Shown: positions 5,455 to 5,506 of the stretch, piece after piece
Layout: each line of letters begins with the position of its first letter
Position numbering within the stretch: position 1 is the first letter of the stretch
Source: Fusobacterium sp.
GTDB taxonomy: Bacteria > Fusobacteriota > Fusobacteriia > Fusobacteriales > Fusobacteriaceae
Assembly (NCBI GenBank): GCA_018457305.1
Contig: JAGYHM010000080.1
Location: 1-5,506 of the forward strand
DNA: 5,506 bases
Direction of reading: 5' to 3'
The notes under the pieces: generated by a model
The model's input: the letters and a program-made list of their open reading frames with translations, nothing else
What the model was told of the DNA's origin: nothing
Databases searched by the model: none
Position numbers and translations under genes: made by a program

Positions 5455-5499
5455 CTGTCACGGCGGAGGTCGCGAGTTCGAGTCTCTTTAGCACCGCCA
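5424..5499 (+). pseudogene. Aberrant tRNA-Asp-like sequence, probably non-functional
   Basis: Placed by the anticodon loop CTGTCAC (5455-5461; GTC at 5457-5459), the sequence back to 5424 and on to the CCA at 5497-5499 is exactly 76 bases, the standard tRNA length. A 22-base block at 5465-5486 is identical to 17-38 of the intact tRNA-Asp. The folding fails, however. The acceptor strands GGCCAAG and TAGCACC make only two G-C pairs plus one G-T. The D-stem GGAG/GAGC makes one pair. The anticodon stem TGGCC/GGCGG has a G-G clash, and the T-stem GCGAG/CTCTT has a C-T mismatch. The 3' strand TAGCACC implies an original start of GGTGCTA, which is absent. Read as a tRNA-Asp whose 5' half was replaced by the tandem repeat, or as an artefact at a contig end. 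Confidence 0.5.
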
Positions 5500-5506
5500 C
5501 TATATT

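Overview
The window is very AT-rich, with A- and T-runs between genes and strongly A/T-biased codon use. All five complete proteins are ordinary bacterial families. Composition and protein style (a small L19, an RmlD/RmlC pair, an M42 peptidase and a dipeptide-type binding lipoprotein) suggest a Fusobacterium or close relative. This is inference from style; nothing in the sequence proves the genus.

Layout. Bases 1-51 are the 3' two-thirds of a tRNA-Asp gene, cut by the window edge, followed by a compact terminator. Next comes rplS (ribosomal protein L19) on the minus strand, with its own terminator and a good promoter. A divergent intergenic region of about 260 bp separates it from a plus-strand pair, rfbD-rfbC (late steps of dTDP-L-rhamnose synthesis), which has its own sigma70-type promoter. 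rfbC converges on a minus-strand M42 family aminopeptidase gene. The 200 bp between them hold a GC-rich double-hairpin element and the peptidase terminator. Upstream of the peptidase is a second GC-rich hairpin element, then a minus-strand gene for a peptide-binding lipoprotein of an ABC importer, with a strong promoter and a candidate operator. The window ends in a damaged or scrambled tRNA-Asp-like sequence containing a 27-bp-period tandem duplication.

Function. The rfb pair makes an activated deoxysugar for surface polysaccharide; the matching rfbA and rfbB are not here. The binding protein and the M42 peptidase lie in the same direction, 193 bp apart, and fit a peptide-scavenging lifestyle (capture of peptides outside, trimming inside), but the hairpin between them and their separate ribosome-binding sites make a shared transcript uncertain. 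rplS is an unrelated housekeeping gene.

I see no convincing new multi-gene system. The items most worth a second look are non-coding: the two GC-rich intergenic hairpin elements (one a terminator in the wrong orientation for either neighbouring gene), the inverted repeat sitting on the binding-protein promoter, and the aberrant tRNA-Asp at the right edge. Because both ends of the window lie in tRNA-Asp sequence, the window may be a contig broken at a repeated tRNA gene, so the right-hand oddity may be an assembly artefact.
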